A stretch of 64,000 nucleotides of DNA from Psychromonas sp. psych-6C06 (lineage in GTDB: Bacteria; Pseudomonadota; Gammaproteobacteria; Enterobacterales; Psychromonadaceae). Position numbers and translations under genes: made by a program. Under the pieces are notes generated by a model. It made no database searches and was not told the DNA's origin. It worked only from the letters and a program-made list of their open reading frames with translations. The stretch covers positions 1-64,000 of the forward strand of contig NZ_PIZM01000005.1 of the NCBI RefSeq assembly GCF_002835465.1, read 5' to 3'. This document shows, piece after piece, positions 46,487 through 55,581 of this stretch. Positions within the stretch are counted from its first letter, which is position 1, and each line of letters opens with the position of its first letter.

Positions 46487-48052
46487 ATGACAAAGAAAAA
46501 AGGTATGTTTTCCTGGTTTGGAAAAAAATCAGTTGCAGAAACAAAACCGGAAGTTAGCAAAGCTGAAAAAGAAGCGCTATTAAAGTCGCTGAAAGATGAA
46601 GCGTTAAAGAATGAAGATGAAAATGTTGAAATTATTCTCTTTGATGATGTTGATGAGCGTGCAGACGAAGAGAAGCTAAAAGCTGATAAACTAGCAGCTG
46701 AAAAGTTACAAGCTGAAAAGTTACAGGCTGAAAAGTTACAAGTTGAACAGTTACAAGCTGAACAGTTAGAAGCTGAAAAGTTACAAGCTGAAAAGTTACA
46801 GGCTGAACAGTTACAAGCTGAAAAGTTACAAGCTGAAAAGTTACAGGCTGAAAAGTTACAAGCTGAAAAGTTACAGGCTGAAAAGTTACAGGCTGAAAAG
46901 TTACAGGCTGAACAGTTACAGGCTGAACAGTTACAGGCTGAACAGTTACAGGCTGAACAGTTACAGGCTGAACAGTTACAAGCTGAACAGTTACAGGTTG
47001 AAAAGCTAGAGGCTGAAACAACAGAATCAGCGGGTGAAGAATATTACGAAGAGATCATGTTTGAAGAAAACATACCTGCTGTCGTAGATGAACCGGTCAA
47101 AAAAGAGAAATCTTTAGGCTTTTTTGCTCGTTTCAAACAAAGTTTAACCAAAACGCGTTTAAGTATAGGTAGCGGGCTCTTTTCTCTATTTAAAGGGAAA
47201 AAGATTGATGACGAATTATTTGAAGAACTTGAAGAGCAACTTATTGTTGCTGATATTGGTGTCGATACAACCTTAAAAATCATCGATAACTTAACTGAGC
47301 AAGCGGATAGAAAGCAGCTAAAAGATGCTGATGCACTATACGGCTTATTAAAAGATGAACTGTCCAATATATTAGAAGAAGTTGAGAAACCACTGGTTGT
47401 TGATAAAACTAAATCTCCTTACGTTATTTTGATGGTGGGAGTTAATGGTGTTGGTAAAACAACCACTATTGGAAAATTAGCGAAGCAGTATCAGCAACAA
47501 GGTAAATCAGTAATGTTAGCTGCTGGTGATACTTTCCGTGCAGCTGCTGTTGAGCAGTTACAAGTGTGGGGCGAACGAAATGATATCCCAGTGATTGCGC
47601 AACAAACTGGAGCTGATAGTGCTTCGGTATTATTTGATGCAATGGATGCTGCTAAAGCGCGTGGAGCCGATATTTTGATTGCGGATACCGCGGGGCGTTT
47701 ACAAAATAAAGATCACTTGATGGACGAGCTTTCTAAAGTAGTGCGAATTATGCGTAAAAAAGATGAGACAGCACCACATGAAATTATGTTGACCATTGAT
47801 GCTGGCACTGGACAAAATGCAATTAGCCAAGTTAACCTATTTAATCAAGCAGTTGGGTTAACTGGTATTACATTAACAAAACTTGATGGTACCGCGAAAG
47901 GGGGAATAATTTTCTCCATTGCAGATAAATTTAAGTTACCAATTCGTTATATCGGAACGGGTGAAGGTATTGATGATCTTCGTGAGTTTAATGCGAAAGA
48001 GTTTATTGATGCACTTTTCTCAAAAGAGGAAGATTCAGAGGATGAAAATTAA
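46487..48052 (+). CDS. ftsY: Signal recognition particle receptor FtsY
   Basis: SRP receptor GTPase that docks ribosome-SRP complexes at the membrane. The 521-residue protein has a short basic start (MTKKKGMFSWFGKK), a long acidic A domain, and the NG domain from about 210: GVNGVGKTTTIGKLA near 321, AAGDTFRAAAVEQL, ILIADTAGRLQNKDHLMDEL near 404 and TLTKLDGTAKGG near 463. The A domain contains 21 tandem pentads AEKLQ/AEQLQ (about residues 71-175). First gene of ftsY-ftsE-ftsX. Confidence 0.96.
   Translation: MTKKKGMFSWFGKKSVAETKPEVSKAEKEALLKSLKDEALKNEDENVEIILFDDVDERADEEKLKADKLAAEKLQAEKLQAEKLQVEQLQAEQLEAEKLQAEKLQAEQLQAEKLQAEKLQAEKLQAEKLQAEKLQAEKLQAEQLQAEQLQAEQLQAEQLQAEQLQAEQLQVEKLEAETTESAGEEYYEEIMFEENIPAVVDEPVKKEKSLGFFARFKQSLTKTRLSIGSGLFSLFKGKKIDDELFEELEEQLIVADIGVDTTLKIIDNLTEQADRKQLKDADALYGLLKDELSNILEEVEKPLVVDKTKSPYVILMVGVNGVGKTTTIGKLAKQYQQQGKSVMLAAGDTFRAAAVEQLQVWGERNDIPVIAQQTGADSASVLFDAMDAAKARGADILIADTAGRLQNKDHLMDELSKVVRIMRKKDETAPHEIMLTIDAGTGQNAISQVNLFNQAVGLTGITLTKLDGTAKGGIIFSIADKFKLPIRYIGTGEGIDDLREFNAKEFIDALFSKEEDSEDEN
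46697..47011 (+). repeat. 21-copy 15-bp tandem repeat inside ftsY
   Basis: Twenty-one in-frame 15-bp units of the form GCTGAAAAGTTACAA or GCTGAACAGTTACAG, coding AEKLQ or AEQLQ with a few V or E variants. The six AEQLQ units near the 3' end (46907-46996) are almost identical at the DNA level, which points to recent slippage or unequal exchange. Confidence 0.95.
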
Positions 48053-48054
48053 TC

Positions 48055-48735
48055 ATGATTTTATTTGAAGAGGTCAGCAAAATTTATGCTGGTAACCATG
48101 GCGCTCTGAAACAGGTGGATTTCCACTTAAAACAGGGGGAAATGGCATTTTTAACTGGTCATTCTGGCTCAGGTAAAAGTACGTTATTGAAGCTTATTAG
48201 TTTAATGGAGCGACCAACAACCGGACGTATCGTATTAAATGGCAATGACATTAGTAATATTAAAGGTAACGATATCCCTTATTTACGACGTCATATTGGT
48301 ATGATTTTTCAAGATCACCGTCTTTTAATGAATCGCAGTGTGCTGGAAAATGTTGGTTTACCTTTGTTAATTGAAGGGTACAGTCGTTACGAGATTAAGC
48401 GCCGTAGTTTAGCCGCGCTTGAGAAAGTAGGCCTCATGGGCAAAGAGGATTATGCACCGATTCATCTTTCTGGTGGTGAGCAGCAACGTGTTGGTATTGC
48501 ACGTGCGATTATTAATCAGCCTCCTTTGTTATTGGCTGATGAGCCGACTGGTAACCTTGATCCCAAATTATCGCTAGAAATATTAAGTTTATTTGAATCA
48601 CTAAATGAATTTGGTATGTCTGTGTTAATTGCAACGCATGATTTAGGCTTGATTGCTAAAATGCGCTATCGCACATTAACACTGAAAGACGGTGAGATGA
48701 TCAATGATGGACTAATGAGAGAACGTAATGGCTAA
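48055..48735 (+). CDS. ftsE: Cell division ATP-binding protein FtsE
   Basis: ABC ATPase that works with FtsX to activate periplasmic amidases through EnvC during septation. The 226-residue protein has [14 protein letters not shown] near 35, LSGGEQQRVGIARAI near 138 and LLLADEPTGNLD near 158. It lies 2 bp behind ftsY and overlaps ftsX by 8 nt, so the three genes are tightly coupled. Confidence 0.96.
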   Translation: MILFEEVSKIYAGNHGALKQVDFHLKQGEMAFLTGHSGSGKSTLLKLISLMERPTTGRIVLNGNDISNIKGNDIPYLRRHIGMIFQDHRLLMNRSVLENVGLPLLIEGYSRYEIKRRSLAALEKVGLMGKEDYAPIHLSGGEQQRVGIARAIINQPPLLLADEPTGNLDPKLSLEILSLFESLNEFGMSVLIATHDLGLIAKMRYRTLTLKDGEMINDGLMRERNG

Positions 48736-49717
48736 TAAAATGGAAGATAAAAAAGTATTGTCGGGTTCACCACGAATTACCAAAGTATCATTTTTTGGTC
48801 GTGTTTCAGCCGTTATTCGTCAACATTTTCAACAGGTATTTGCGAGTTTTTCTGAACTATGGAAAACGCCCTTTGCAACGCTAATGACTATTTTTGTATT
48901 AGGCTTAGCATTATCATTGCCGAGCGTATTTCATGTGCTATACAAGAATGCAGAGCGCGTTACTGGTCAATGGGATGGTGCTTCAGAAATTAGCCTTTTC
49001 CTTAACAAAGATATATCAGAGTCTCGTGTACAGGTGCTGATTAATAAACTCGCTTTGTATAATGATATTGATTCAGTCACTTACATTTCACGTCACCAAG
49101 CGCTTGAAGAATTTAAAGAGATGTCTTCTTTTTCAAAAGCACTTAATTATCTCGATGAAAACCCATTACCAGCGGTGTTAGTTGTCGTACCGACTAAAGA
49201 TGCAATGACTTCTGCGGGAAGTAAACTACTCGTTGCCAAGTTACAGCGTGAGCAGGGGATAGATCTTGTTCGGGTTGATTTAGACTGGATAGAGAAATTA
49301 CAGGCCATTTTAGCCCTATTGGTCGATATTGTTATTGCTATTGCAGTGTTGTTATTGATTTCAGTATTACTGATAGTGAGTAATACCATCCGTTTAAATA
49401 TTCTTAGCCAGCGTGATGAGATCGAGGTATTAAAACTGGTTGGCGCCACCAATAGTTTTATCCAGAGACCTTACCTATATGTTGGTGCGTGGTATGGATT
49501 TTTAGGAGGCATGATTGCTTGGTTCCTGACCCTTGGAATGGTAACTTGGTTACAATCTGGCTTAATGAGTCTAATGGGTCTATATCAATTACAATTTGAA
49601 GTCTCCTTGTTAAACCTAGAAGAGGTTGCCATTTTATTAGGTGTTGCTACCTCACTCGGTTTTATCGCTTCTTATATTTCAGTGAAACAATACTTGGTTA
49701 AAATAGAGCCTAAATAA
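48728..49717 (+). CDS. ftsX: Cell division protein FtsX
   Basis: Four-helix membrane partner of FtsE. The 329-residue protein has helix 1 at about 55-75 (FATLMTIFVLGLALSLPSVF), a periplasmic loop, and three helices from about 200, with DEIEVLKLVGATNSFIQRPY in the cytoplasmic loop near 238, the FtsX family signature. ATG codons at 48728 and 48740 are both possible. It ends at a strong terminator. Confidence 0.95.
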   Translation: MANKMEDKKVLSGSPRITKVSFFGRVSAVIRQHFQQVFASFSELWKTPFATLMTIFVLGLALSLPSVFHVLYKNAERVTGQWDGASEISLFLNKDISESRVQVLINKLALYNDIDSVTYISRHQALEEFKEMSSFSKALNYLDENPLPAVLVVVPTKDAMTSAGSKLLVAKLQREQGIDLVRVDLDWIEKLQAILALLVDIVIAIAVLLLISVLLIVSNTIRLNILSQRDEIEVLKLVGATNSFIQRPYLYVGAWYGFLGGMIAWFLTLGMVTWLQSGLMSLMGLYQLQFEVSLLNLEEVAILLGVATSLGFIASYISVKQYLVKIEPK

Positions 49718-49746
49718 CCAAAAGTTACACCAAGTGTAAATTACTG

Positions 49747-49782
49747 TAAAAAAAGAGATCTTTAGTTGATCTCTTTTTTTTT
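49747..49782 (+). terminator. ftsYEX terminator
   Basis: AAAAAGAGATC / GATCTCTTTTT stem with a 7-nt loop and a T run, 30 bp behind ftsX. Confidence 0.9.
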
Positions 49783-49844
49783 GCCTGTAATATGTGATGC
49801 ATGTCACTTAAGTGCTTTTTTTAGCCTAGTTATTGTGAGCGTGT

Positions 49845-50168
49845 ATGCATAAAGTTCTTGATGTAAAGTTAACCTCTATTTTTTCACCTATTTGCCAAAC
49901 ACTCATTCATGAAAGTTTAGCAAACCAAATAGATGAATCGAAACAGCAGTTTCTCGAGAAAAGTCGCGACTTATTAATTATTCGTTTGGATAATACTGTT
50001 ATTGGTTACGCAACTTTCGATGTCATTAACGAGATTGAATTAGTTGTTAAGTCGATCCATTTCAGAAGTCTTATAAAAGACCATACGCTAGGGGAATACT
50101 GGCTTTCTCGCCTTTTAAAACAACATTTAAAAACGACAAGTTATAATCAGTTTTTACTCGCTAGTTAA
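49845..50168 (+). CDS. PanM/PanZ-like GNAT-fold protein, short and divergent
   Basis: A 107-residue protein. The stretch IHFRSLIKDHTLGEYWLSRL lines up with the acetyl-CoA loop of PanZ (VREVTRRRGVGQYLLEE), and LLIIRLDNTVIGYATFDV fits the preceding GNAT strands. PanZ binds pro-PanD and triggers its maturation for beta-alanine and pantothenate synthesis; it also lies near rpoH in E. coli. This protein lacks the basic R-x-x-G-x-G pattern and about 20 C-terminal residues, so coenzyme A binding may be lost. The assignment rests on one motif and position. Confidence 0.55.
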   Translation: MHKVLDVKLTSIFSPICQTLIHESLANQIDESKQQFLEKSRDLLIIRLDNTVIGYATFDVINEIELVVKSIHFRSLIKDHTLGEYWLSRLLKQHLKTTSYNQFLLAS

Positions 50169-50269
50169 AAAATAGTCATTGACAGCTTGTTGATTTTTGC
50201 ATATTAAATGATAACGGGTATAATAATCGCCGAAATAAGACGTACCATCAGATTTTTAAAGGGGTAGAC

Positions 50270-51121
50270 ATGAGCAATACAATTAACTCGATGAGTTTAG
50301 TTCCTCAGGGAAGTATTGAAGCCTATGTTCAATCGGTAAATCATTTTCCTATGCTTAGTGCAGATGAGGAAAAAGAGTTAGCAACTCGCCTATTTAATGA
50401 CGGTGATTTAGAAGCCGCAAAAAAATTAGTAATGTCACATCTGCGTTTTGTCGCTTACGTTGCTAAAAGTTATGCTGGATATGGCCTTCCTCAAGCGGAT
50501 TTAATCCAAGAGGGGAATGTAGGCTTAATGAAAGCCGTTAAGCGTTTTGATCCATCGGTTGGAGTCCGCTTAGTCTCTTTTGCTGTGCATTGGATTAAAG
50601 CAGAAATACATGAATATGTTATTCGTAATTGGCGCATGGTTAAAATTGCGACAACTAAAGCACAACGTAAACTTTTCTTTAATCTGCGCAAAGCTAAAAA
50701 ACGTTTGGGTTGGTTTAGCCAAGAAGAAGTTGAAAATGTAGCGACTAATCTTAATGTAAGCACTAAAGATGTCCTTGAGATGGAGTCTCGTCTTAATGGC
50801 CAAGATCAGTCTTTCGATATCGGTGCCGATGATGATGATGAAAGCAATTTCGCACCGGTGCAGTACCTCGAAGACAAGACTGCGGATGTTGCCTCGCAAT
50901 TTGAATCTGATAATAGTCAGCTGACAATGAAAAATAAGCTTTATTCTGCACTTTCTACGCTTGATGCTCGAAGTCAAGATATCGTTAGCTCACGCTGGCT
51001 GAGTGAACCGAAAGCAACCTTACATGATTTAGCTGCTCGTTATGATATTTCTGCCGAGCGTGTGCGACAATTGGAAGCAAATGCGATAAAAAAACTGCAA
51101 AGTAATATGGATTTTGCATAA
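50270..51121 (+). CDS. rpoH: RNA polymerase sigma-32 (heat shock) factor
   Basis: Directs transcription of chaperone and protease genes. The 283-residue protein has region 2 with [20 protein letters not shown], the sigma-32-specific RpoH box [18 protein letters not shown] near 124-141, and region 4 with [20 protein letters not shown] near 250. Length matches E. coli RpoH (284). Its place behind ftsYEX is conserved. The AT-rich 5' leader could hold the usual RNA thermometer, but I did not model it. Confidence 0.97.
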   Translation: MSNTINSMSLVPQGSIEAYVQSVNHFPMLSADEEKELATRLFNDGDLEAAKKLVMSHLRFVAYVAKSYAGYGLPQADLIQEGNVGLMKAVKRFDPSVGVRLVSFAVHWIKAEIHEYVIRNWRMVKIATTKAQRKLFFNLRKAKKRLGWFSQEEVENVATNLNVSTKDVLEMESRLNGQDQSFDIGADDDDESNFAPVQYLEDKTADVASQFESDNSQLTMKNKLYSALSTLDARSQDIVSSRWLSEPKATLHDLAARYDISAERVRQLEANAIKKLQSNMDFA

Positions 51122-51127
51122 AATAAA

Positions 51128-51152
51128 AGGTGAGCTTGTCTCACCTTTTTTG
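51128..51152 (+). terminator. rpoH terminator
   Basis: AAAGGTGAG / CTCACCTTTTTT with a 5-nt loop directly behind rpoH. Confidence 0.92.
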
Positions 51153-51183
51153 ATCCTCTTTTTAAACAATACTTTGGTATTTT

Positions 51184-52011
51184 ATGCTTAACATTGCAAC
51201 ACTTGGCCCTAAAGAAACCTTTTCCGATTTAGCGACCCATCAATACATTAACGCCCAACCTGAATCTTTTAATATTAAATATTACAGCTCTCTCTCTGAA
51301 ACATTCAAAGCAATTGGTAGTGAATGTGATTATGGTGTATTGCCCATTGAAAATCTGTCTGAGGGATATGTACAGGTAGTTTTGGATCACCTTTTAAGTA
51401 CCGATTTAATTGTTGTTTCTGAGTTATTGCTGGCTATTCAATTTTCATTTGTGGCTAACTGTGCAAAGCTATCTGAACTAACCGATCTTTACGTACAGTT
51501 TGTTGCTCATGGCCAATGTTCTGAATTTATTAATAAACTCTCTGGTGTCACTATCCATAATACGCAAAGTAATATTGAATCGTTATTATTGGCTCGAAAT
51601 AAAGGTAAGGGAGCAGGAGCGATTATTCCGCAGCACGCATTGCCTCAAGCACAAGAGGGATGTTTGATTCAAAAGAACGTTACAAATTACGAGAATAACC
51701 AAACGCGTTTTTTAGTACTTACCAAACAGGCACAACCGCGTTTAGCTGGCGCAAGTTATAAAACCACGCTGGTGGTAAAAAATGAAAATGACTGTCCCGG
51801 AGTGTTAGGTAATATTGTCAATGCGTTTGCTAGTCAAAAAGTTAACTTAACCTCAATTATGTCTCGTCCAACCAAATCACAATTTGGTAAGTACCACTTT
51901 TTTATTGATATTGATGGGCACCAACTTGATGACAATATTAACGCATCTCTAAAGCAGATAAGTGCAGAGTATCCTGTCACTATTATTGGCTCTTATATTA
52001 AAGCGAATTGA
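51184..52011 (+). CDS. pheA: Monofunctional prephenate dehydratase with ACT domain
   Basis: Converts prephenate to phenylpyruvate for phenylalanine. The 275-residue protein has a periplasmic-binding-like catalytic core with ATLGPKETFSDLATHQYI, DYGVLPIENLSEGYVQ near 56 and the catalytic Thr-Arg-Phe in NNQTRFLVL near 175, then an ACT domain from about 195 (CPGVLGNIVNAFASQKVNLT and SIMSRP). No chorismate mutase domain precedes it, unlike the enterobacterial P-protein. The ACT motif is MSRP instead of ESRP. Its 3' end overlaps the convergent diguanylate cyclase gene by 14 nt. Confidence 0.9.
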   Translation: MLNIATLGPKETFSDLATHQYINAQPESFNIKYYSSLSETFKAIGSECDYGVLPIENLSEGYVQVVLDHLLSTDLIVVSELLLAIQFSFVANCAKLSELTDLYVQFVAHGQCSEFINKLSGVTIHNTQSNIESLLLARNKGKGAGAIIPQHALPQAQEGCLIQKNVTNYENNQTRFLVLTKQAQPRLAGASYKTTLVVKNENDCPGVLGNIVNAFASQKVNLTSIMSRPTKSQFGKYHFFIDIDGHQLDDNINASLKQISAEYPVTIIGSYIKAN

Positions 52012-54175
52012 TTGATGCTTGTTGATGGCTAACCAGACCATTTCTCCCTGCTAACTTCGCTTGATAAAGGGCTTCATCGGCCCACTTTATTAATGTTGCT
52101 TGTTGCATACGTTTATGGATAGTAACGCTAGCAATCCCTGCCGATAATGTCACTCGTTGTAATGGCGACTTTACATGTTCAATATGACTCGTATAAAGAT
52201 CATCAATAATCGCTTGTATACGTGCTTTGACTTGCTCTGGTGAGCTGTTAGAAAGTAATACTATAAACTCTTCACCACCATAGCGAGCCACTAGCTCATC
52301 TGCTCTGCGAAAGTGTTTTTGAATGATATGGGCTACCTGCGTTAAACATTGATCGCCCTGAGGGTGCCCGTAATGGTCGTTATATGATTTAAAATAATCA
52401 ATATCGAACATAATCGCAGATAGGTTCTGACTATGGCGACAAGCTTTTGCCCACTCTATTTTATAAGTTTGATCAAAATGACGACGGTTGGATATTTCTG
52501 TTAACGGGTCAACCAAAGAGAGTTGCTCAAGTTGTTTGTTGGTCTCTTCTAAGGTGAGGTTAACCATTGCTAGTTGCTCTGTACGTTCTTCAACAATACT
52601 CTCTAGTTCATTATTGAGTTTCTTTAATGACTCTTCTGCACGTTTTCTAGAAATAATTTCTGCTAAATTTGATGCAAACAGTGTCAGTAAGTGTTGCACA
52701 TGGCTCGTGAGTGAGCGTTTGTTGATCAAGTTGTCGAGAACTAAAAAGCCAACAATGCGCTGTTGATTACGTAGTAATATAGCCGCATTCCACCCATGAC
52801 CGACAATCTTATTGTCATGATAGAGTGGTACAGCACCTTCAAAGGCTAAATGATGAGGTGTTGCCATCGCTAACTCTAATAGCGAGTTTTTAGGGAGCGG
52901 GCCACGGAAGTGTGTTTCATCGGTCAATTTCCCGTTAATGCTAGTACCAAAGGTGCCACACATTGTTTTACCGTCATCGTAACTTAAAAAAATTGCCACT
53001 CTATCTAATTGTAATTTTTCTCTCGCAATTTCAACCGCAACTCTACAGATCTCTAGTTCTGTTTCTTGATGAGAAAGCAGTATCGCAGAGTCATGCAGTA
53101 ATTTTAGATTACTCTGTTCACTTTTTTGCGCAATGGCTGTGCTGAGAATATTACTATAAAGGATCAACACCTCTTTTTCGTATTCTAATAATGGACGCTG
53201 TGATAGTAAATTATCGATCGCAATCCAGCCAAGCAAGTGATCGCCGTTACGTAAAATTAACATTGCATTCCAGCCTATACCAACCACTTTCCTTTCATTG
53301 TAAAGCGGAACATTTTCGACTACTTCTAGGCGCTTTTGAGTGTGCAATAAGGTGTGTTGCATTAGTGGTTCAAGGACTTCCATATCGTAAACAAGATCGC
53401 TTTCATCAGTGGTTTTACCCTCGGTATCGGTACCGAAGGTTGGATGCATCATATGTTGGTTAGCATCAGCAAGAATCAAACAGGCACGATCAAATCCGAG
53501 CATATCACGTAGCATTTCAATTGCGGTTTTATACAATGAAGTTAAGTTTGGGCTGGCGATAAAATCTTGCGTGATGGATTGTATTTTTAAAACCTTTGAA
53601 GAAAATAATTTTTGTTGCTCTATCTCTTGCAAATACAGCGCCTCTTGCTTATCTCGAAGTAACAGTTGACTTTTATGTGTTTGATTTAATCTGTATTGCT
53701 GTAATAAGTGAAAAAATTGCATCATCAATGCCGCAAATAATGGGGCTTCTTGTAGATGCTGCATCATTTCATTTTGTGGTGATTGTAAAAAAATTAATAT
53801 CCCCGGTTTTGAGGTCATTTGTAATTTTATGCAATACCAATCTTGCTTAATATTATTTATATCGTTGATGGCAAGATAGGTAATAGGTAAGTAGCGAGAT
53901 AACTTCTCTTTTTGTCCTGCAAGAGACCACAATTGCTCATTTTGAATGTGTGTATCTAATTGTGTAGGAGAGAGCTCTAGATGGCGAATAGGTTGACCTT
54001 GCTCATGCTGCGCTAAGCACTGCAATTGTTCGGATTCGATACAAAAGAATATGTTTTTAGGGTGAAGAATAAGTGACAAAAATTGTGATGTTTTAGCAAT
54101 CAAAGATTTTGCATCTTGACTGCCTAAAAAGGCTTGTTGGGTAATTGATATTTGCTCTAACAGAAAAGGTTTCAT
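51998..54175 (-). CDS. Diguanylate cyclase with tandem GAF-like domains
   Basis: Probable cytoplasmic producer of cyclic di-GMP. The 725-residue protein has no membrane helix. Two related GAF-like blocks lie at about 200-350 and 360-510: both contain a FGT...GKxTDE motif, a PLYxxxKVVGxGWNA motif and a RxVGxLxxDNL-like end, so they arose by internal duplication. A coiled coil (ESLKKLNNELESIVEERTEQ) leads to a GGDEF domain from about 555 with DPLTEISNRRHFDQ, FDIDYFKSYND and active-site RYGGEEF. The upstream inhibitory RxxD site is not canonical. Ligand unknown. Confidence 0.9.
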   Translation of the reverse strand: MKPFLLEQISITQQAFLGSQDAKSLIAKTSQFLSLILHPKNIFFCIESEQLQCLAQHEQGQPIRHLELSPTQLDTHIQNEQLWSLAGQKEKLSRYLPITYLAINDINNIKQDWYCIKLQMTSKPGILIFLQSPQNEMMQHLQEAPLFAALMMQFFHLLQQYRLNQTHKSQLLLRDKQEALYLQEIEQQKLFSSKVLKIQSITQDFIASPNLTSLYKTAIEMLRDMLGFDRACLILADANQHMMHPTFGTDTEGKTTDESDLVYDMEVLEPLMQHTLLHTQKRLEVVENVPLYNERKVVGIGWNAMLILRNGDHLLGWIAIDNLLSQRPLLEYEKEVLILYSNILSTAIAQKSEQSNLKLLHDSAILLSHQETELEICRVAVEIAREKLQLDRVAIFLSYDDGKTMCGTFGTSINGKLTDETHFRGPLPKNSLLELAMATPHHLAFEGAVPLYHDNKIVGHGWNAAILLRNQQRIVGFLVLDNLINKRSLTSHVQHLLTLFASNLAEIISRKRAEESLKKLNNELESIVEERTEQLAMVNLTLEETNKQLEQLSLVDPLTEISNRRHFDQTYKIEWAKACRHSQNLSAIMFDIDYFKSYNDHYGHPQGDQCLTQVAHIIQKHFRRADELVARYGGEEFIVLLSNSSPEQVKARIQAIIDDLYTSHIEHVKSPLQRVTLSAGIASVTIHKRMQQATLIKWADEALYQAKLAGRNGLVSHQQASINSL

Positions 54176-54290
54176 TATTTTGTCACTTATTTAATTTGTA
54201 AGTGATAATAATAACACAAATAAAGTATGGTGAAGTTTATTGCCTGAAAAATGTGCAGTTAGGCGGTTAAGCTTAACTGCCTTTTGGGAG

Positions 54291-55382
54291 TTAGCGTCTT
54301 ACTAAAAAAACGCCGGCCTCGGTATGATGTGTGTAAGGGAATTGATCAAAGAGAGCAAATCGTTTCACTTCGTGTGTTTCTTTAAATACTTGCATATTAG
54401 CTTCTAAGGTATCAGGGTTACAGCTAATGTAGAGAATGTTATCGTAGGTCTGCACCATTTTCACTGTTTCATCGTCTAAGCCCGAACGAGGAGGGTCGAC
54501 AAAAATGGTATTACATTGATAATCATCGAGGTTAATTCCAGCTAAACGATTAAAAGTACGTTCTTTATTAATTGCTTGAGTAAACTCTTCTGCCGACATA
54601 CGGATAATAGTAAGGTTATCGATATTGTTTTTAGCAATATTATATTGCGCGGAATGTACCGAAGGTTTCGCTATTTCAGTGGCTAGCACTTTATTAAAGT
54701 TTTTAGCCAGTGCAATAGAGAAGTTACCATTGCCACAATAAAGCTCCAGCAGGTCACCTTGGCTATCACGAGTACAGTCTATTGCCCACTCGAGCATATC
54801 AATGCAAACAGCCGCATTAGGTTGCGTAAAACTATTTTCAACCTGTTGATAAATTAGCGTTTCACCATCAACGGGTAATGATTCAACCACGTAGTCTTTA
54901 TCCAGCAAAAACTTTTGTTTTTTAGCTCGGCCAATGAAGTTGATATCAAATTCAGCTGACAATGTTGTTTTAAGTTTTTGTGCTTCTTCGACCCATTGCT
55001 CATCAAGCTGCTTATGGTAAAGCAAGCTGACCACAATTTGTCCGCTTAAGGTAGAGATAAAATCAATTTGAAATAGCTTAAAGCGCAGTATTTTATTCAC
55101 CTTAATAAGTTCAATCAGAGGCGCCATTAGATTGTTAATTAACTCACTTGCAGGCGGAAATTGGTCGACACGAATTTTTTGTTTGGTCGCTTGATCAAAC
55201 ATAATGTAATAAAGATCATCACCATCGTGCCAAACACGAAACTCACTGCGCATACGGTAATGTTGTTTTGGTGATGAATAAACCTCGAGCTCAGGCAGGT
55301 TAAAGGTGGCAAATTGTGTATTAAACTGTGCTTTTTTAGCATCGAGTTGTTTTTCGTAATTATCCGGATCAACAAATTGCAT
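54291..55382 (-). CDS. trmA: tRNA (uracil-5-)-methyltransferase TrmA
   Basis: Makes ribothymidine at tRNA position 54. The 363-residue protein has [20 protein letters not shown] near 40-60, [19 protein letters not shown] near 212, [16 protein letters not shown] near 292, the nucleophilic Cys in ILYISCNP near 320 and the general-base Glu in HHTEAGVFL near the end. Close to E. coli TrmA in length, and next to murI as in enterobacteria (without btuB). Confidence 0.96.
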   Translation of the reverse strand: MQFVDPDNYEKQLDAKKAQFNTQFATFNLPELEVYSSPKQHYRMRSEFRVWHDGDDLYYIMFDQATKQKIRVDQFPPASELINNLMAPLIELIKVNKILRFKLFQIDFISTLSGQIVVSLLYHKQLDEQWVEEAQKLKTTLSAEFDINFIGRAKKQKFLLDKDYVVESLPVDGETLIYQQVENSFTQPNAAVCIDMLEWAIDCTRDSQGDLLELYCGNGNFSIALAKNFNKVLATEIAKPSVHSAQYNIAKNNIDNLTIIRMSAEEFTQAINKERTFNRLAGINLDDYQCNTIFVDPPRSGLDDETVKMVQTYDNILYISCNPDTLEANMQVFKETHEVKRFALFDQFPYTHHTEAGVFLVRR

Positions 55383-55581
55383 GCGCTTTCTCGCCTTTAA
55401 GTGGTCATTTTATGGGGGCTAAATTTTAAAGGAGCATCGGTATGATGACCAGCACTATTATTGTATTTCTTTATTCGAGCACTAAAGGGTAAAATGGCCA
55501 TGTCAGTAAATAACCTTCAACGGCTAAGGTCTTTGAGCGTTGTATATCCTAGAACAGTAAATAACTAAGGTCAGCAATACC

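Noticed and set aside
46632-47021. Long open frame of 129 codons opposite the ftsY repeat
   Set aside because: It is a by-product of the 15-bp in-frame repeat, with monotonous VTVQP/VTFQP sequence and no ribosome site.
54258-54283. AGGCGGTTAAGCTTAACTGCC palindrome as terminator behind trmA
   Set aside because: On the trmA strand there is no T run after the stem, and it has a mismatch; it could be a weak terminator but the evidence is too thin.
55383-55581. Cobalamin riboswitch between trmA and murI
   Set aside because: E. coli has btuB with a riboswitch here, but no btuB gene and no cobalamin-box sequence are present.
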